Position numbers and translations under genes: made by a program
Notes under the pieces: model-generated
Databases searched by the model: none
Told to the model about the DNA's origin: nothing
The model's input: the letters and a program-made list of their open reading frames with translations, nothing else
NCBI GenBank assembly: GCA_934636045.1
Contig: CAKTZP010000124.1
Location: forward strand, 1-5,928
Direction of reading: 5' to 3'
Length of the DNA stretch: 5,928 nt
Source of the DNA: an uncultured Oscillospiraceae bacterium
Lineage (GTDB): Bacteria > Bacillota > Clostridia > Oscillospirales > Oscillospiraceae
Part shown: one piece after another, positions 5,288 to 5,928 of the stretch
Layout: each line of letters opens with the position of its first letter
Numbering within the stretch: the stretch's first letter is position 1

Positions 5288-5928
5288 TTGCAGTTTCTCG
5301 GTCATACGGCTTCCGGGCCGCTTTTCCTTGCGCCGATGGCAGGGGTGACGGACTATGCCTTCCGCACGGTTTGCGCGGAGCTGGGCGCGGCGGTCACGGT
5401 GACGGAGATGGTCTCCTCGCGTGCGCTGATCTATCAGGACAAAAAGAGCGTGCGTCTGCTGCGGAAGAATCCCGGCTCGCTCTGCGGCGCGCAGATCTTC
5501 GGCAACGACCCGGTCATGATGGCCGAGGCGGCCGTGCTGGCGCTGGAGCACAGCGGGTGTGACTTTATTGACATCAACATGGGCTGTCCCATGCCCAAAA
5601 TTGCCAACAACGGCGACGGCAGCGCGCTGATGCGCGACCTTCCGCTCGCCGGGCGCATTGTCCGCGCGGTCAAGGATGCCGTGCCCGTGCCGGTCACGGT
5701 AAAGACCCGCCTCGGCTGGGACAAGGGCAGCATTTGCGCCGTCGAAATGGCGCAGACTCTGCAGGATAACGGTGCAGACGCCATTACCGTCCACGGCCGG
5801 ACAAAGTCCATGCTCTATTCCGGCATTGCCGATTGGGACGCTATCGGCAAGGTCGTCCGCGCGGTGTCCGTGCCGGTGATTGCCAACGGCGATTTGTTCA
5901 CGGCGCAGGCGCTGGAGCGCTGCCGGGC
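5288..5928 (+). CDS. dusB: tRNA-dihydrouridine synthase, DusB/NifR3 family (3' end beyond window)
   Basis: The frame runs from TTG 5288 to the right edge without a stop: 213 codons of a protein usually about 320 aa, so roughly a third is missing. It would reduce specific uridines to dihydrouridine in tRNA D-loops, using FMN and NAD(P)H. The TIM-barrel motifs are in order: APMAGVTD (15-22, FMN), EMVSS, GAQIFG, INMGCPMPKIANNGDGSALM with catalytic C100, VKTRLGW with K139 and R141, VHGRT with H169 and R171, and ANGD (199-202) near the phosphate site. The TTG start is chosen because GAGGTG (5276-5281) sits 6 nt upstream and the predicted protein then begins four residues before the conserved GHTASGPLFLAPMAG region; GTG 5279 in the same frame lacks a ribosome binding site. 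In many Firmicutes DusB lies alone or near translation genes; no link with xdhABC is suggested. DusB rather than another Dus paralogue is likely but not proven from a partial gene. Confidence 0.92.
   Translation, partial: MQFLGHTASGPLFLAPMAGVTDYAFRTVCAELGAAVTVTEMVSSRALIYQDKKSVRLLRKNPGSLCGAQIFGNDPVMMAEAAVLALEHSGCDFIDINMGCPMPKIANNGDGSALMRDLPLAGRIVRAVKDAVPVPVTVKTRLGWDKGSICAVEMAQTLQDNGADAITVHGRTKSMLYSGIADWDAIGKVVRAVSVPVIANGDLFTAQALERCR

Noticed and set aside
5258..5794. Minus-strand 178-codon frame opposite dus
   Set aside because: The plus strand encodes an unambiguous Dus protein with the catalytic Cys, and the minus frame is its shadow.

Overview
The window looks like a chromosomal piece of a moderately high-GC Firmicute, most likely a gut Clostridia/Oscillospirales-type anaerobe. 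This is inferred from strong AGGAGG-type ribosome binding sites, a tRNA with encoded CCA, UUCG/CGAA-loop intrinsic terminators, extended -10 promoters and the style of the intergenic repeats. No species can be named from the sequence alone.

Layout: a tRNA-Asn(GTT), cut by the left edge by 3 nt, ends at 73 and is followed by an intrinsic terminator. A palindromic repeat element (copy 1, about 107-285) and a second terminator-like hairpin come next. On the minus strand, 353-940 encodes a MocA-type molybdenum cofactor cytidylyltransferase. A 276-nt divergent intergenic region carries a plausible promoter in each direction. The plus-strand operon xdhA-xdhB-xdhC (1217-4911) encodes a complete three-subunit molybdenum hydroxylase in the same order, and with nearly the same subunit lengths, as E. 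coli XdhABC. It ends in a hairpin, then a second, longer copy of the same repeat (about 4962-5194), then a duplicate of that hairpin. A tRNA-dihydrouridine synthase (DusB family) starts at a TTG codon at 5288 and runs off the right edge.

How the genes work together: the MocA-type enzyme would convert molybdopterin-Mo to molybdopterin cytosine dinucleotide (MCD), the cofactor form used by bacterial xanthine dehydrogenase-family enzymes. XdhA would hold MCD and the substrate, XdhC would pass electrons through two [2Fe-2S] clusters, and XdhB would pass them from FAD to the final acceptor. Xanthine or hypoxanthine is the likely substrate by homology, but one of the two classical substrate-binding glutamates is a glutamine here. 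The sulfuration chaperone (CoxI/XdhC-chaperone family) and other cofactor genes are not in the window.

The least ordinary part is the intergenic DNA. The two repeat copies have the same orientation and share end sequences (ACTGTCAAAA on the left, TTTTTGACACGCTCA on the right) and a closely similar core. Each is bracketed by two copies of a terminator hairpin that match each other but differ completely between the two loci. This suggests a small mobile or structured element that enters intrinsic terminators and duplicates them. No new protein system is evident; the protein-coding content is recognisable housekeeping and purine/molybdoenzyme metabolism.
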